Shown: positions 18,295 through 25,325 of the stretch, piece after piece
Numbering within the stretch: the stretch's first letter is position 1
Layout: every line of letters starts with the position of its first letter
Source: Acidimicrobiales bacterium
GTDB lineage: Bacteria > Actinomycetota > Acidimicrobiia > Acidimicrobiales > JAHEJN01
DNA length: 37,331 nucleotides
Assembly (NCBI GenBank): GCA_024638845.1
Contig: JAHEJN010000022.1
Span: 4,878 to 42,208 of the forward strand
Direction of reading: 5' to 3'
Program-made: the position numbers and the translations under genes
The notes under the pieces: model-generated
The model's input: the letters and a program-made list of their open reading frames with translations, nothing else
Database searches by the model: none
Told to the model about the DNA's origin: nothing

Positions 18295-18702
18295 TTAGCT
18301 GCGGCGGGCGTCGATCTCCGCTCTGCGCCGCGCGGCGGCGGGAACGCCGGCGATGCCCCAATCGGTGGGTGGTACTTCGTTGATGCGCAGCCGGGTGCGT
18401 TCGACGGGCACGCCGACGATCTCGGCCACCAAGGTCGAGACCTGTTCGATGAGTGCCGTGTGCTGTTCGACCGGCCGGCCTTCGAGGAGGTCGAGCGTGA
18501 TGAACGGGGCCTGCTCGCCCGAGTCGGCGATGGGCACGCCACCGACGGCGAAGCTGTCGGCGGGGAGCTCGTGGACCTGGGTGCGGATGCGATCGATGGG
18601 CGACTCGGTGAGCTCGGCGAACAACGCGGCGGTGCGGGTGAGCAGCTCGCGCTTGGTGGCAGCATCGACGGGGCCGGCGAGATCGACGCGTAGGAACGGC
18701 AT
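18295..18702 (-). CDS. Fused (double-length) tautomerase superfamily protein
   Basis: A 135-residue protein starting MPFLRVDL, so Pro2 becomes the N-terminal catalytic proline after Met removal. It is about twice the length of 4-oxalocrotonate tautomerase and contains two beta-alpha-beta units. The first ends in RIRTQVHELPADSFAVGGVP and the second repeats the pattern as RTRLRINEVPPTDWGIAGVP. Only the first unit has an N-terminal proline, as in the fused members of the superfamily (cis-CaaD and malonate semialdehyde decarboxylase groups). Its start overlaps the SDR stop (TGATG), placing it in the aldolase/dehydrogenase operon, where isomerising an unsaturated keto acid is the likely job. Confidence 0.8.
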   Translation of the reverse strand: MPFLRVDLAGPVDAATKRELLTRTAALFAELTESPIDRIRTQVHELPADSFAVGGVPIADSGEQAPFITLDLLEGRPVEQHTALIEQVSTLVAEIVGVPVERTRLRINEVPPTDWGIAGVPAAARRRAEIDARRS

Positions 18703-19457
18703 CAGCCGATTCCTCGTCGGCGGCCGAGGTCGAGCGAGAGGGTTGCGCCGTGGAGCCCGGAAGCTTCTGGTGCCAATAGCAGCTCGACGGCCCACGCCAC
18801 CTCGTCGACGGTGGTGAGCCGACCCAGGGGCGAACCGGCTCGGTACTCGTCGAGCACCTGGTCGGCTGTCGTCTCGCCGCCTCGCCGATCGGCGATGCGT
18901 TGCGCGATGGCGGTCATGCGCGGCGATTCGACCGGGCCCGGTGCGATCAGATGCACGGTCACGCCGTCGGGACCGTAGCGGTCCGACAACGAGCGAACGA
19001 GGTTTCCGAGGGCGGCGTTGGTCATGCCCGCCAGAGGAGCGTTCGGGGTGGGCTCGAAGCCGTAGTGCCCGCCGAGAACCACGAGCCGCGACCCAGGTTC
19101 GAGATGGTCCTGCACGCCCCGGATGAGACGGAGGAGGCCGCCGATCTTGCCGTTCATGCCGGCCTCGAGCTCGTCGCCGGTGAGGGTGTCGATCGTGCCG
19201 CTGCCGGGCAGGCCGGCCGCCTGGACGGCGATGCGAACCGGCGCATCGCACGCCGCCGCGATGGTGTCGATCGCGCCGTCGGACTGGAGATCGGCGGCCA
19301 GGGGCACGATCTGTTCGTCACCGTCGGCCAGCGCCGCGAGCGCATCGGCCGAACGAGCGACGGCGATCACGCGTAGGCCGGCTGAGCGAAGACGGGCAAC
19401 GATCGCCGACCCGAGCGCGCCGGTTGCCCCGACGACCACGCCCAGCCCGGCGGTCAT
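18702..19457 (-). CDS. SDR-fold protein lacking the usual catalytic residues
   Basis: A 251-residue Rossmann protein of the short-chain dehydrogenase superfamily. The cofactor loop [13 protein letters not shown] (8-20) is intact and VARSAD suggests NADP binding. At the active site, however, the Tyr-x3-Lys position reads Ala143-Gly-Met-Thr-Asn147, and the preceding Ser position reads LGGHYG. The usual acid-base machinery is therefore missing. It may act by another mechanism, bind a nucleotide only, or use a displaced residue such as Tyr132. The gene overlaps the aldolase by four bases (ATGA) and the tautomerase by one, so it is made with the meta-pathway enzymes. Confidence 0.8.
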   Translation of the reverse strand: MTAGLGVVVGATGALGSAIVARLRSAGLRVIAVARSADALAALADGDEQIVPLAADLQSDGAIDTIAAACDAPVRIAVQAAGLPGSGTIDTLTGDELEAGMNGKIGGLLRLIRGVQDHLEPGSRLVVLGGHYGFEPTPNAPLAGMTNAALGNLVRSLSDRYGPDGVTVHLIAPGPVESPRMTAIAQRIADRRGGETTADQVLDEYRAGSPLGRLTTVDEVAWAVELLLAPEASGLHGATLSLDLGRRRGIG

Positions 19458-20506
19458 CCCGTCGGAGCAGGTTGGGTGGCGGCGGCCTTCTCGGCGGCGA
19501 GCTCGGCGGCGATGGAGATGATCTGGTCCTCCTGGCCACCGACGAGCTTGTGCTCACCGCACCGCATGAGGATGTCGGCGCCACGCACGTCGTAGTCGGC
19601 GGCCGCCCGGTAGGCGTGCTTGAGGAAGCTCGAGTACACGCCGGCATACCCCATCACCAGCGCCAGCCGATCGATCACGCATTCGCCGTCCATCACGGGA
19701 CGCACGACGTCTTCCGCGGCGTCCATCAGGGCCAGCACGTCGATGCCGGTGCGAATGCCGAGCCGGTCACACACCGCGGCGAACACCTCGTTGCGGGTGT
19801 TGCCCGCACCGGCGCCGAAGCCACGGGTCGAGCCGTCGATCTGGACGGCACCGGCCCGAACGGCCAGCACCGAGTTGGCCACCGCGATGCCGAGGTTGTC
19901 GTGACCGTGGAACCCCACCTGAGCCTCGCCGCCCACTTCGGCAACGACCGCGGCGACGCGTTCGGTGACGTCGTCCATGATCATGGCACCGGCCGAGTCG
20001 ACCACGTACGGGCACTGGCAACCGGCGTCGACCATGATGCGGGCCTGTTCGGCGAGCTTCTCCGGCGAGACGGTGTGGGCCATCATCAAGAATCCCACCG
20101 TCTCGAGCCCGAGCTCGCGGGCCAGACCGAAGTGCTGGATCGACACGTCGGCCTCGGTGCAGTGGGTGGCGACCCGTACGAGACCGACCCCGATGTCGAC
20201 GCAGGCGCGGATGTCGTCCTTGGTGCCGATGCCCGGGACCATGAGCGCCGCGATCTTCGCTTGCGTCGCGGTCTCGACAGCGGCGGCCATGAGCTCACGT
20301 TCGTCGACGAGGGAGCGGCCGTAGTTGTAGCTCGAACCGCCGAGGCCATCACCGTGGGTCACCTCGATGACGGGCATGCCCGCCGCATCGAGGGCGCCGA
20401 CGATCGAACGCACGTGTTCGACGGTGAACTGATGGCCCTTGGCGTGTGAGCCGTCGCGCAGGGCAGAGTCGGTCATGCGGATGTCGAGGGAGTCGGAGTA
20501 CGGCAT
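19454..20506 (-). CDS. dmpG: 4-hydroxy-2-oxovalerate aldolase
   Basis: A 350-residue class II aldolase of the DmpG/MhpE/BphI family that splits 4-hydroxy-2-oxovalerate into pyruvate and acetaldehyde. The N-terminal [13 protein letters not shown] carries the catalytic Arg and metal-binding Asp, and [15 protein letters not shown] carries the two metal-binding histidines. Length and the C-terminal communication domain are standard. The acetaldehyde dehydrogenase gene lies immediately upstream and overlaps by one base. In this family the two proteins form a complex that channels acetaldehyde between active sites. It completes the meta-cleavage route whose hydratase and decarboxylase lie in the operon at 23401-32562. 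Confidence 0.96.
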   Translation of the reverse strand: MPYSDSLDIRMTDSALRDGSHAKGHQFTVEHVRSIVGALDAAGMPVIEVTHGDGLGGSSYNYGRSLVDERELMAAAVETATQAKIAALMVPGIGTKDDIRACVDIGVGLVRVATHCTEADVSIQHFGLARELGLETVGFLMMAHTVSPEKLAEQARIMVDAGCQCPYVVDSAGAMIMDDVTERVAAVVAEVGGEAQVGFHGHDNLGIAVANSVLAVRAGAVQIDGSTRGFGAGAGNTRNEVFAAVCDRLGIRTGIDVLALMDAAEDVVRPVMDGECVIDRLALVMGYAGVYSSFLKHAYRAAADYDVRGADILMRCGEHKLVGGQEDQIISIAAELAAEKAAATQPAPTG

Positions 20507-21411
20507 CAGTTGGCTCCCACGGTGGTGGTGGAGACGGTGTCGAGGTGTCGGGCGATCTGGTTGCCGACCTGGGTGGCGGCGGCGGTCATGATGTCGAGGT
20601 TGCCCGCATACGGCGGGAAGAAGTCGCCGGCGCCCTCGACCTCGACGAAGATCGCCACGCGATGGCTGCCGTCGGCGGTGACCGAGAACTGCGGCTCGAC
20701 GGTGGGCCTGTAGCCGGGAACGTAGCCCTGCACGGTGGCGACCACGTCGGCGATGGACGTGCGGATCGCGTCATGATCGGCATCGTCGGGGATCTCGCAG
20801 AAGATGGTGTCGCGCATGATGAGGGGCGGGTCGGCCGGGTTGAGGATGATGATCGCCTTCCCCTTGGCGACACCGCCGCACACCTCGATGGCCCGGCTGG
20901 TGGTGCGGGTGAACTCGTCGATGTTGGCCCGCGTGCCCGGACCGGCCGACACCGACGACACGGTGGCGACGATCTCGGCGTAGGGCACCGAAACGACCCG
21001 GCTCACGGCATACACCATCGGGATGGTGGCCTGGCCGCCGCAGGTGACCATGTTGACGTTCATGAGGTCGAGGTGCTCGGTGAGATTCACCGGGGGCACC
21101 ACATAGGGCCCGAGCGCAGCCGGGGTCAGATCGATGGCGCGAATGCCCGCCTCTTCGTACCGGGGTGCATTCTCGCGATGCACGTAGGCGCTGGTGGCCT
21201 CGAACACGAAGTCGGGGAGCTCGGGTCGGGCGAGCAGCCAGTCGACGCCCTCGTGGCTGGCTTCGAGACCGTGGCTGCGGGCCCGGGCCAGGCCAACGCT
21301 CTCGGGATCGACACCGACCATGTAGCGCGGTTCGATGTCGGCCGAGCTCAACAGCTTGTGGAGCAGATCGGTGCCGATGTTGCCCGAGCCGACGATGGCG
21401 GCGGTGCGCAT
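20506..21411 (-). CDS. dmpF: Acetaldehyde dehydrogenase, acylating
   Basis: A 301-residue enzyme converting acetaldehyde, CoA and NAD+ to acetyl-CoA and NADH. The NAD-binding start is [13 protein letters not shown], the catalytic cysteine lies in [14 protein letters not shown], and the sequence matches the DmpF/MhpF/BphJ family throughout. It is the first gene of the minus-strand operon with the aldolase, a degenerate SDR and a fused tautomerase, all joined by start/stop overlaps. An AGAGGA ribosome site lies 10-11 bases before the ATG. Expression is probably governed by the twin palindromes at 21485-21521. Confidence 0.96.
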   Translation of the reverse strand: MRTAAIVGSGNIGTDLLHKLLSSADIEPRYMVGVDPESVGLARARSHGLEASHEGVDWLLARPELPDFVFEATSAYVHRENAPRYEEAGIRAIDLTPAALGPYVVPPVNLTEHLDLMNVNMVTCGGQATIPMVYAVSRVVSVPYAEIVATVSSVSAGPGTRANIDEFTRTTSRAIEVCGGVAKGKAIIILNPADPPLIMRDTIFCEIPDDADHDAIRTSIADVVATVQGYVPGYRPTVEPQFSVTADGSHRVAIFVEVEGAGDFFPPYAGNLDIMTAAATQVGNQIARHLDTVSTTTVGAN

Positions 21412-21471
21412 GATGGGTGAGTCCTCTCGTGAGGCGAGATGGGCCGGACGACGTTGGCCGGCACCGCCCCA

Positions 21472-21477
21472 GTCTGG
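21472..21477 (-). promoter_or_regulatory. Likely -10 box of the acetaldehyde dehydrogenase operon
   Basis: On the minus strand CAGACT lies seven bases after the proximal palindrome of the twin operator, the same position held by TAGCGT at the 23401 promoter (eight bases). No TTGACA-like -35 is present at the right distance, as expected for an activator-dependent promoter. The assignment rests on this positional match, since CAGACT is a weak box. Confidence 0.4.
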
Positions 21478-21484
21478 CCGCCAT

Positions 21485-21521
21485 GTTCCGCCGAGCGGAA
21501 CATCTTCCCGTACTGCGGGAC
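21485..21521 (-). promoter_or_regulatory. Twin-palindrome operator, copy A (dmpF operon)
   Basis: GTTCCGCCGAGCGGAAC (21485-21501) is a perfect palindrome with 7-bp arms. TTCCCGTACTGCGGGAC (21505-21521) is a second, with 5-bp core arms. The centres are 20 bp apart, about two helical turns, with a 3-bp spacer. The same architecture recurs at 23343-23379. On the minus strand it occupies the -35 region of the dehydrogenase operon. For the plus-strand peptidase promoter it lies about 30 bp upstream of the -35 box. An IclR-family activator of aromatic catabolism is a reasonable guess for the binding protein. Confidence 0.65.
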
Positions 21522-21550
21522 GACTGCCCGCCCGAAAAGGTCGACCTCAC

Positions 21551-21580
21551 TTGAGACGGCTCGACCGGCCCAGCTAGGGT
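21551..21580 (+). promoter_or_regulatory. Promoter of the M28 peptidase gene
   Basis: TTGAGA (21551-21556) and TAGGGT (21575-21580) are 18 bp apart, a good sigma-70-type match. Seven bases after the -10 box is a GTG (21588) in frame with the peptidase, so transcription starts at or beside it. Confidence 0.55.
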
Positions 21581-21647
21581 CGCCGCAGTGGGCAAGCCCA
21601 TGCTGCATCGGCCCGATCGGTGCACCCGTCAGAAAGGCCCGTCCCGA

Positions 21648-23267
21648 ATGAGAGTCTCCAACCGCCGAGGTCTGCTCGGCGTCTTCGTCGCCATCGTGCT
21701 CCTGGTCGGCTTCCTGCCGACCGTGGCATCGGCGGCACCATCGAGCAGTGGTTGCGTGAACCGCAACCTGAACCAGATCGACAAGCTCCTGGAATGCGTC
21801 GACGCCGAAGACGTCTTCGTCCACCTCGATGCGTTCCAGGACATCGCCGACGCCAACGGCGGGACGCGAGCCTCGGGCACTCCCGGCTACGACGCATCGG
21901 CCGACTACGTCGCCGAGCTGCTCGGGGAAGCCGGCTTCATCGTCGAGCGCCAGGAGTTCAGCTTCAGCGTCTACACCGAGAACTCGAGCTCGCTCGACAT
22001 CGACGGCACGCCGATCCCGACGCAGTCGATGCAGTACTCCGGCTCGGACACGGTCGCCGACGGCAACGTGATCGCGGTCGATCTCGACCTCGGGCTCGGC
22101 AACTCCTCGACCTCGGGATGTGAGGCAGCGGACTTCGTCGGACCGGACTGGTCGGGCAGCGACGACATCGCGCTGATCCAGCGCGGCGCATGTGCCTTCG
22201 GTCTCAAGGCGACGAACGCCCAGGCCGCCGGCGCAGAGGCCGTGGTCATCTTCAACCAGGGCAACACCGCCGACCCAGACCGTCAGGACATCATTGGCGG
22301 CACGCTCGGCGCCGGCGTGGTCGGCACGCTCACGATCCCCGTCGTCGACGTCTCCTACTCCGACGGGTTGGCGATCGACGCTGCGGCGCCGAACACGGTC
22401 AGCGTGTCGGTCGACGCGACGACGGTCACGAACACGACCGAGAACATCATCGGTGATCTGCCGGGCGTCAACCCCGACAACGTCGCCATGTTCGGCGCCC
22501 ACCTCGATTCGGTCCAGGCGGGCCCGGGCGTCCAGGACAACGGGACTGGCTCGTCGACGATTCTCACCGTGGCACTGGCGCTGGCCGACAACAAGAAGTA
22601 CGTGCCACAGAACACGCTGCGCTTCGCGTGGTGGGGCGCCGAGGAGTCGGGCCTGATCGGCTCGGACAACTACGTCTTCGACCCCGTGTTCGGTCTGACC
22701 CAGGAGGAGTACGACGCGCTGGCGCTGTACCTCAACTTCGACATGGTCGGCTCGCCGAACTTCATCTACGGCGTCTACGACGCCGACGAGTCCACGTTCC
22801 CGGCGCCGGTGTTCATCCCGCCGGGCTCCGCGGCGCTCGAGGACCTGTTCGAGGCGTACTACAGCATCGAGGGCATCCCCTACGAGGACACCGAGTTCTC
22901 GGGTCGCTCCGATTACGACGCGTTCATCAGCGTCGGCATCCCGGCGAGCGGCCTGTTCACCGGTGCCGAGGGCATAAAGTCGCCCGAGCAGGAAGCGATC
23001 TGGGGCGGCACGGCGGGCGACCAGTACGACCCGTGCTACCACCTGGCCTGCGACACGGTCGACAACGTGAGCGTCGAGGCGGTCGAGGTCAACGTCGATG
23101 CGATCGCCTACGCGATCTACAACGTGGCCGCCACGACCGAAGCGGTCAACGGCGTCGTCGGCGTCGAGCCGAAGGGCATCACGCCCGACGAGGTCGTCTT
23201 CGACGGCCCGCAGGGCACCTTCCTCGGCGGCGGTGGCTTCACCGCCGGTGACACCGTCGTCGACTGA
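21648..23267 (+). CDS. Secreted M28 family metallopeptidase with PA domain
   Basis: A 539-residue exported aminopeptidase-like protein. Residues 1-27 are a signal peptide (MRVSNRRG, a hydrophobic core, then VASAAP). A PA domain (about 130-240) includes IALIQRGACAFGLKATNAQAAGAEAVV. The M28 catalytic domain has the expected zinc ligands and base in order: AHLDSV, QDNGTGSS, WGAEESGL, NFDMVG and, near the end, CYHLACDT. It should remove N-terminal residues from peptides outside the cell. ATG 21648, with AAAGG ten bases upstream, gives a normal signal peptide. A GTG at 21588 seven bases after a -10 box could add 20 residues. It ends at a strong terminator, so it is not part of the catabolic operon. 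Confidence 0.9.
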   Translation: MRVSNRRGLLGVFVAIVLLVGFLPTVASAAPSSSGCVNRNLNQIDKLLECVDAEDVFVHLDAFQDIADANGGTRASGTPGYDASADYVAELLGEAGFIVERQEFSFSVYTENSSSLDIDGTPIPTQSMQYSGSDTVADGNVIAVDLDLGLGNSSTSGCEAADFVGPDWSGSDDIALIQRGACAFGLKATNAQAAGAEAVVIFNQGNTADPDRQDIIGGTLGAGVVGTLTIPVVDVSYSDGLAIDAAAPNTVSVSVDATTVTNTTENIIGDLPGVNPDNVAMFGAHLDSVQAGPGVQDNGTGSSTILTVALALADNKKYVPQNTLRFAWWGAEESGLIGSDNYVFDPVFGLTQEEYDALALYLNFDMVGSPNFIYGVYDADESTFPAPVFIPPGSAALEDLFEAYYSIEGIPYEDTEFSGRSDYDAFISVGIPASGLFTGAEGIKSPEQEAIWGGTAGDQYDPCYHLACDTVDNVSVEAVEVNVDAIAYAIYNVAATTEAVNGVVGVEPKGITPDEVVFDGPQGTFLGGGGFTAGDTVVD

Positions 23268-23287
23268 CCGAAGCGGTTGATTCGATT

Positions 23288-23322
23288 GAGGGGCGCCCGA
23301 TCGGGCGCCCCTCACCGCTTTT
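23288..23322 (+). terminator. Rho-independent terminator after the M28 peptidase
   Basis: A perfect 26-bp inverted repeat (23288-23313) of GC-rich 13-base arms beginning GAGGGGCGCCC is followed by ACCGCTTTT. It lies 21 bases after the peptidase stop and about 80 bases before the next start, separating the peptidase from the dioxygenase operon. Confidence 0.85.
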
Positions 23323-23342
23323 CATGGAGTTGGGCGGTATGC

Positions 23343-23379
23343 GTCCCGCTCGACGGGACAGCTTCCCATCTTGCGGGAC
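23343..23379 (+). promoter_or_regulatory. Twin-palindrome operator, copy B (dioxygenase operon)
   Basis: GTCCCGCTCGACGGGAC (23343-23359) and TTCCCATCTTGCGGGAC (23363-23379) are two inverted repeats with centres 20 bp apart and a 3-bp spacer, the same geometry as copy A. The block CTTCCC, five variable bases, then GCGGGACGACTG is shared with the plus strand at 21504-21526. The proximal repeat covers the -35 position of the operon promoter and no -35 consensus is present, which suggests activation by the bound protein. Confidence 0.7.
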
Positions 23380-23387
23380 GACTGACG

Positions 23388-23393
23388 TAGCGT
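23388..23393 (+). promoter_or_regulatory. -10 box of the catabolic operon, leaderless start
   Basis: TAGCGT is followed by seven bases and then ATG 23401. The spacer CGCCGCC is nearly identical to that at the M28 promoter (CGCCGCA). The first dioxygenase has no ribosome site, in keeping with a leaderless message. Confidence 0.6.
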
Positions 23394-23400
23394 CGCCGCC

Positions 23401-24309
23401 ATGGGAGTTCTCCGGCTTTCTCACGTCGACATCAGCGCCCCCGACCTCGATCTCGCGGCTGCGTACTACACGCAGGTGATGGGGCTCGACATCAGCGATC
23501 GCACCGATGACCGCATCTTCTTCAAGTGCTGGGACGAGCGCGACCACCACTGCCTGGCCGTCCGCTACGACCCCCGGGTCGGCATCGATCGCTTCGCGTT
23601 CAAGGTCGAACACGAGGACGATCTCGACCGGTTCGAGAACGCCGTACAGGCCTACGGCCACGCCGTCGAGCGCATCAGCAAGGGCGAGGAGGTCGGTCAG
23701 GGCGAGAGCATCCGCTTCGCCACCCCCTCGGGTCACGAGATGGAGCTCGTCCACGACATCACCAAGGTCGGCGGACGGCTTCCGTTGGTGAACCCGTGGC
23801 CGGTGCCGCAGGGCCTGGTCGGCATCGCCCCTCCCCGCATCGACCATCTGCTCATCCACGCCGAGGAAGTCGGCGAGATGGTGCACTTCATGCAGACCTG
23901 CTTCGGGTTCTTCCTCACCGAGCAGGTGCTCAGTGGCGAAGGGCACCAGATGGGGGCCTTCCTCCAGCGCTCGGGTCGACCCCACGACATCGCGATCATC
24001 CAGGGTCCGAACGGGGCACTGCACCACTTCTCGTTCTGGCTCGACGACTGGGACCACGTGCGTCGAGCTGCCGACATCCTGGCCTACAACGCCATCAGCA
24101 TCGACATCGGCCCCACCCGCCACGGCATCACCCGGGGCAACACCATCTACTTCTTCGACCCCATGGGCACCCGGAACGAGGTCTTCACCGGCGGGTACCG
24201 GCCCGACCCGGATTTTCCGACCATCACCTGGACGGAAGACAATCTGGGTCGGGCCATCTTCTACTACGAGGGCAAGGACAACGGTCGCTTCCTGACGGTG
24301 CACACGTGA
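23401..24309 (+). CDS. Extradiol (catechol 2,3-) dioxygenase, class I, first copy
   Basis: A 302-residue two-domain VOC protein close in length to XylE (307). It should cleave a catechol next to the hydroxyls with O2, giving a 2-hydroxymuconic semialdehyde-type product. Iron ligands appear as His149 (RIDHLLIH), His208/209 (LHHFSFW) and Glu260 (NEVFTGGY). Second-sphere residues match XylE too: His195 in RPHDIA, His241 in TRHGITRG and Tyr250 in IYFFDP. It is the first gene of an operon that continues through the dikinase, Rieske enzyme and meta-pathway genes. Substrate preference is not readable. A second, roughly half-identical copy follows. Confidence 0.93.
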   Translation: MGVLRLSHVDISAPDLDLAAAYYTQVMGLDISDRTDDRIFFKCWDERDHHCLAVRYDPRVGIDRFAFKVEHEDDLDRFENAVQAYGHAVERISKGEEVGQGESIRFATPSGHEMELVHDITKVGGRLPLVNPWPVPQGLVGIAPPRIDHLLIHAEEVGEMVHFMQTCFGFFLTEQVLSGEGHQMGAFLQRSGRPHDIAIIQGPNGALHHFSFWLDDWDHVRRAADILAYNAISIDIGPTRHGITRGNTIYFFDPMGTRNEVFTGGYRPDPDFPTITWTEDNLGRAIFYYEGKDNGRFLTVHT

Positions 24310-24364
24310 GCACGATCGAGATCCGGCGAGCGAAGGGACGCGGCCTGCGTGGCCGGGGAACGCA

Positions 24365-25279
24365 ATGAGCGGCATCTTGCGGCTCTCGCACGCTGAGGTG
24401 CGGGTGCCCGACCTCGAGCTGGCGCTGGCCTATTACACGGAGGTCGTCGGCCTCATCGAGACCACCCGTGACGGTGATCGGGCCTTCCTCAAGGGGTGGG
24501 ACGAGCACCAGCACCATTCGCTCATCCTGAAGTCGGCGCCCACCTACGGGCTCGAGTCGCTCGGCTTCAAGGTGCACGAGGCATCCGACCTCGACGACCT
24601 CGCGGCCAAGATCGAGCAGGCCGGCATCGAGACCACCCGCCACGCAGCCGGTGACCTCGGCCCCGGCTCGGGCGACACCGTCCGCTTCCGCGCACCGAGC
24701 GGGCACACGGTCGACCTCGTCCACGGCATGGACCAGGTCGGCAACGCGATGCCGCTGCTCAACCCGCCCATCGGCCCCGACAACCTCACCGGCATGGCTC
24801 CGCCCCGGCTCGACCACATCTTCTTGATGGCCGAAGACGTCGATGGCGTCACCGACTTCTTCCGCGACGTGCTCGGCTTCCGCCTCACCGAACAGATCAT
24901 GAGCGACGACGGCTACCAGCTCGCCACCTTCCTCGAACGGTGCCACAGCACCCACGACATCGCCTTCCTCACCGGCCCCGACGGCGGCTTCCACCACGTG
25001 GCCTTCTGGGTCGACGACTGGAACGAGCTGCGCATGGGCGCCGACAAGTGCGCCTATCACGGGGTCACCGTCGACGCCGGCCCCACCCGTCATGGTGCCA
25101 CCCGCGGCTGTGGCCTCTACTTCTTCGACCCGGCCGGCAACCGCAACGAGCTGTACACCGGCGGCTACTGGTTCGACCCCGACGACGAACCCACCACCTG
25201 GACCGAAGCCGAGATGGGTCGGGCCATCTTCTACTACCAGGGCCAGCTCAACCCGGCCTTCATGACGGTGCATTCATGA
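24365..25279 (+). CDS. Extradiol (catechol 2,3-) dioxygenase, class I, second copy
   Basis: A 304-residue paralogue of the preceding enzyme, with the complete iron site: His151 (RLDHIFLM), His210/211 (FHHVAFW) and Glu262 (NELYTGGY). The second-sphere His197, His243 and Tyr252 are also kept. By eye the two copies agree at about half their positions; the C-terminal FFDP...GGY region is best conserved and the substrate-contact region differs (KCWDERDHH versus KGWDEHQHH). A 55-base spacer separates them. The pair probably handles two differently substituted catechols, or an inhibitory product of one copy is handled by the other. Confidence 0.93.
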   Translation: MSGILRLSHAEVRVPDLELALAYYTEVVGLIETTRDGDRAFLKGWDEHQHHSLILKSAPTYGLESLGFKVHEASDLDDLAAKIEQAGIETTRHAAGDLGPGSGDTVRFRAPSGHTVDLVHGMDQVGNAMPLLNPPIGPDNLTGMAPPRLDHIFLMAEDVDGVTDFFRDVLGFRLTEQIMSDDGYQLATFLERCHSTHDIAFLTGPDGGFHHVAFWVDDWNELRMGADKCAYHGVTVDAGPTRHGATRGCGLYFFDPAGNRNELYTGGYWFDPDDEPTTWTEAEMGRAIFYYQGQLNPAFMTVHS

Positions 25280-25325
25280 GCCGCACGGAGCGAGTGACAA
25301 CGAGCCAGAAGGCGACGATCGACCG

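Noticed and set aside
18295-18702. Calling the fused tautomerase a cis-3-chloroacrylate dehalogenase because of the nearby haloalkane dehalogenase
   Set aside because: Diagnostic Arg/Glu/Tyr positions could not be aligned with confidence by eye, and the gene is coupled to the aldolase operon, not to the dehalogenase.
21348-23315. A 655-codon minus-strand frame over the M28 peptidase
   Set aside because: It crosses the terminator and the operator region and consists of Val/Asp/Arg/Gly runs typical of a shadow frame.
24310-24364. Small hairpin GGCC-TGCGT-GGCC between the two dioxygenase genes as a terminator
   Set aside because: The stem is only four base pairs, there is no T-run, and the genes are otherwise spaced and oriented as one operon.
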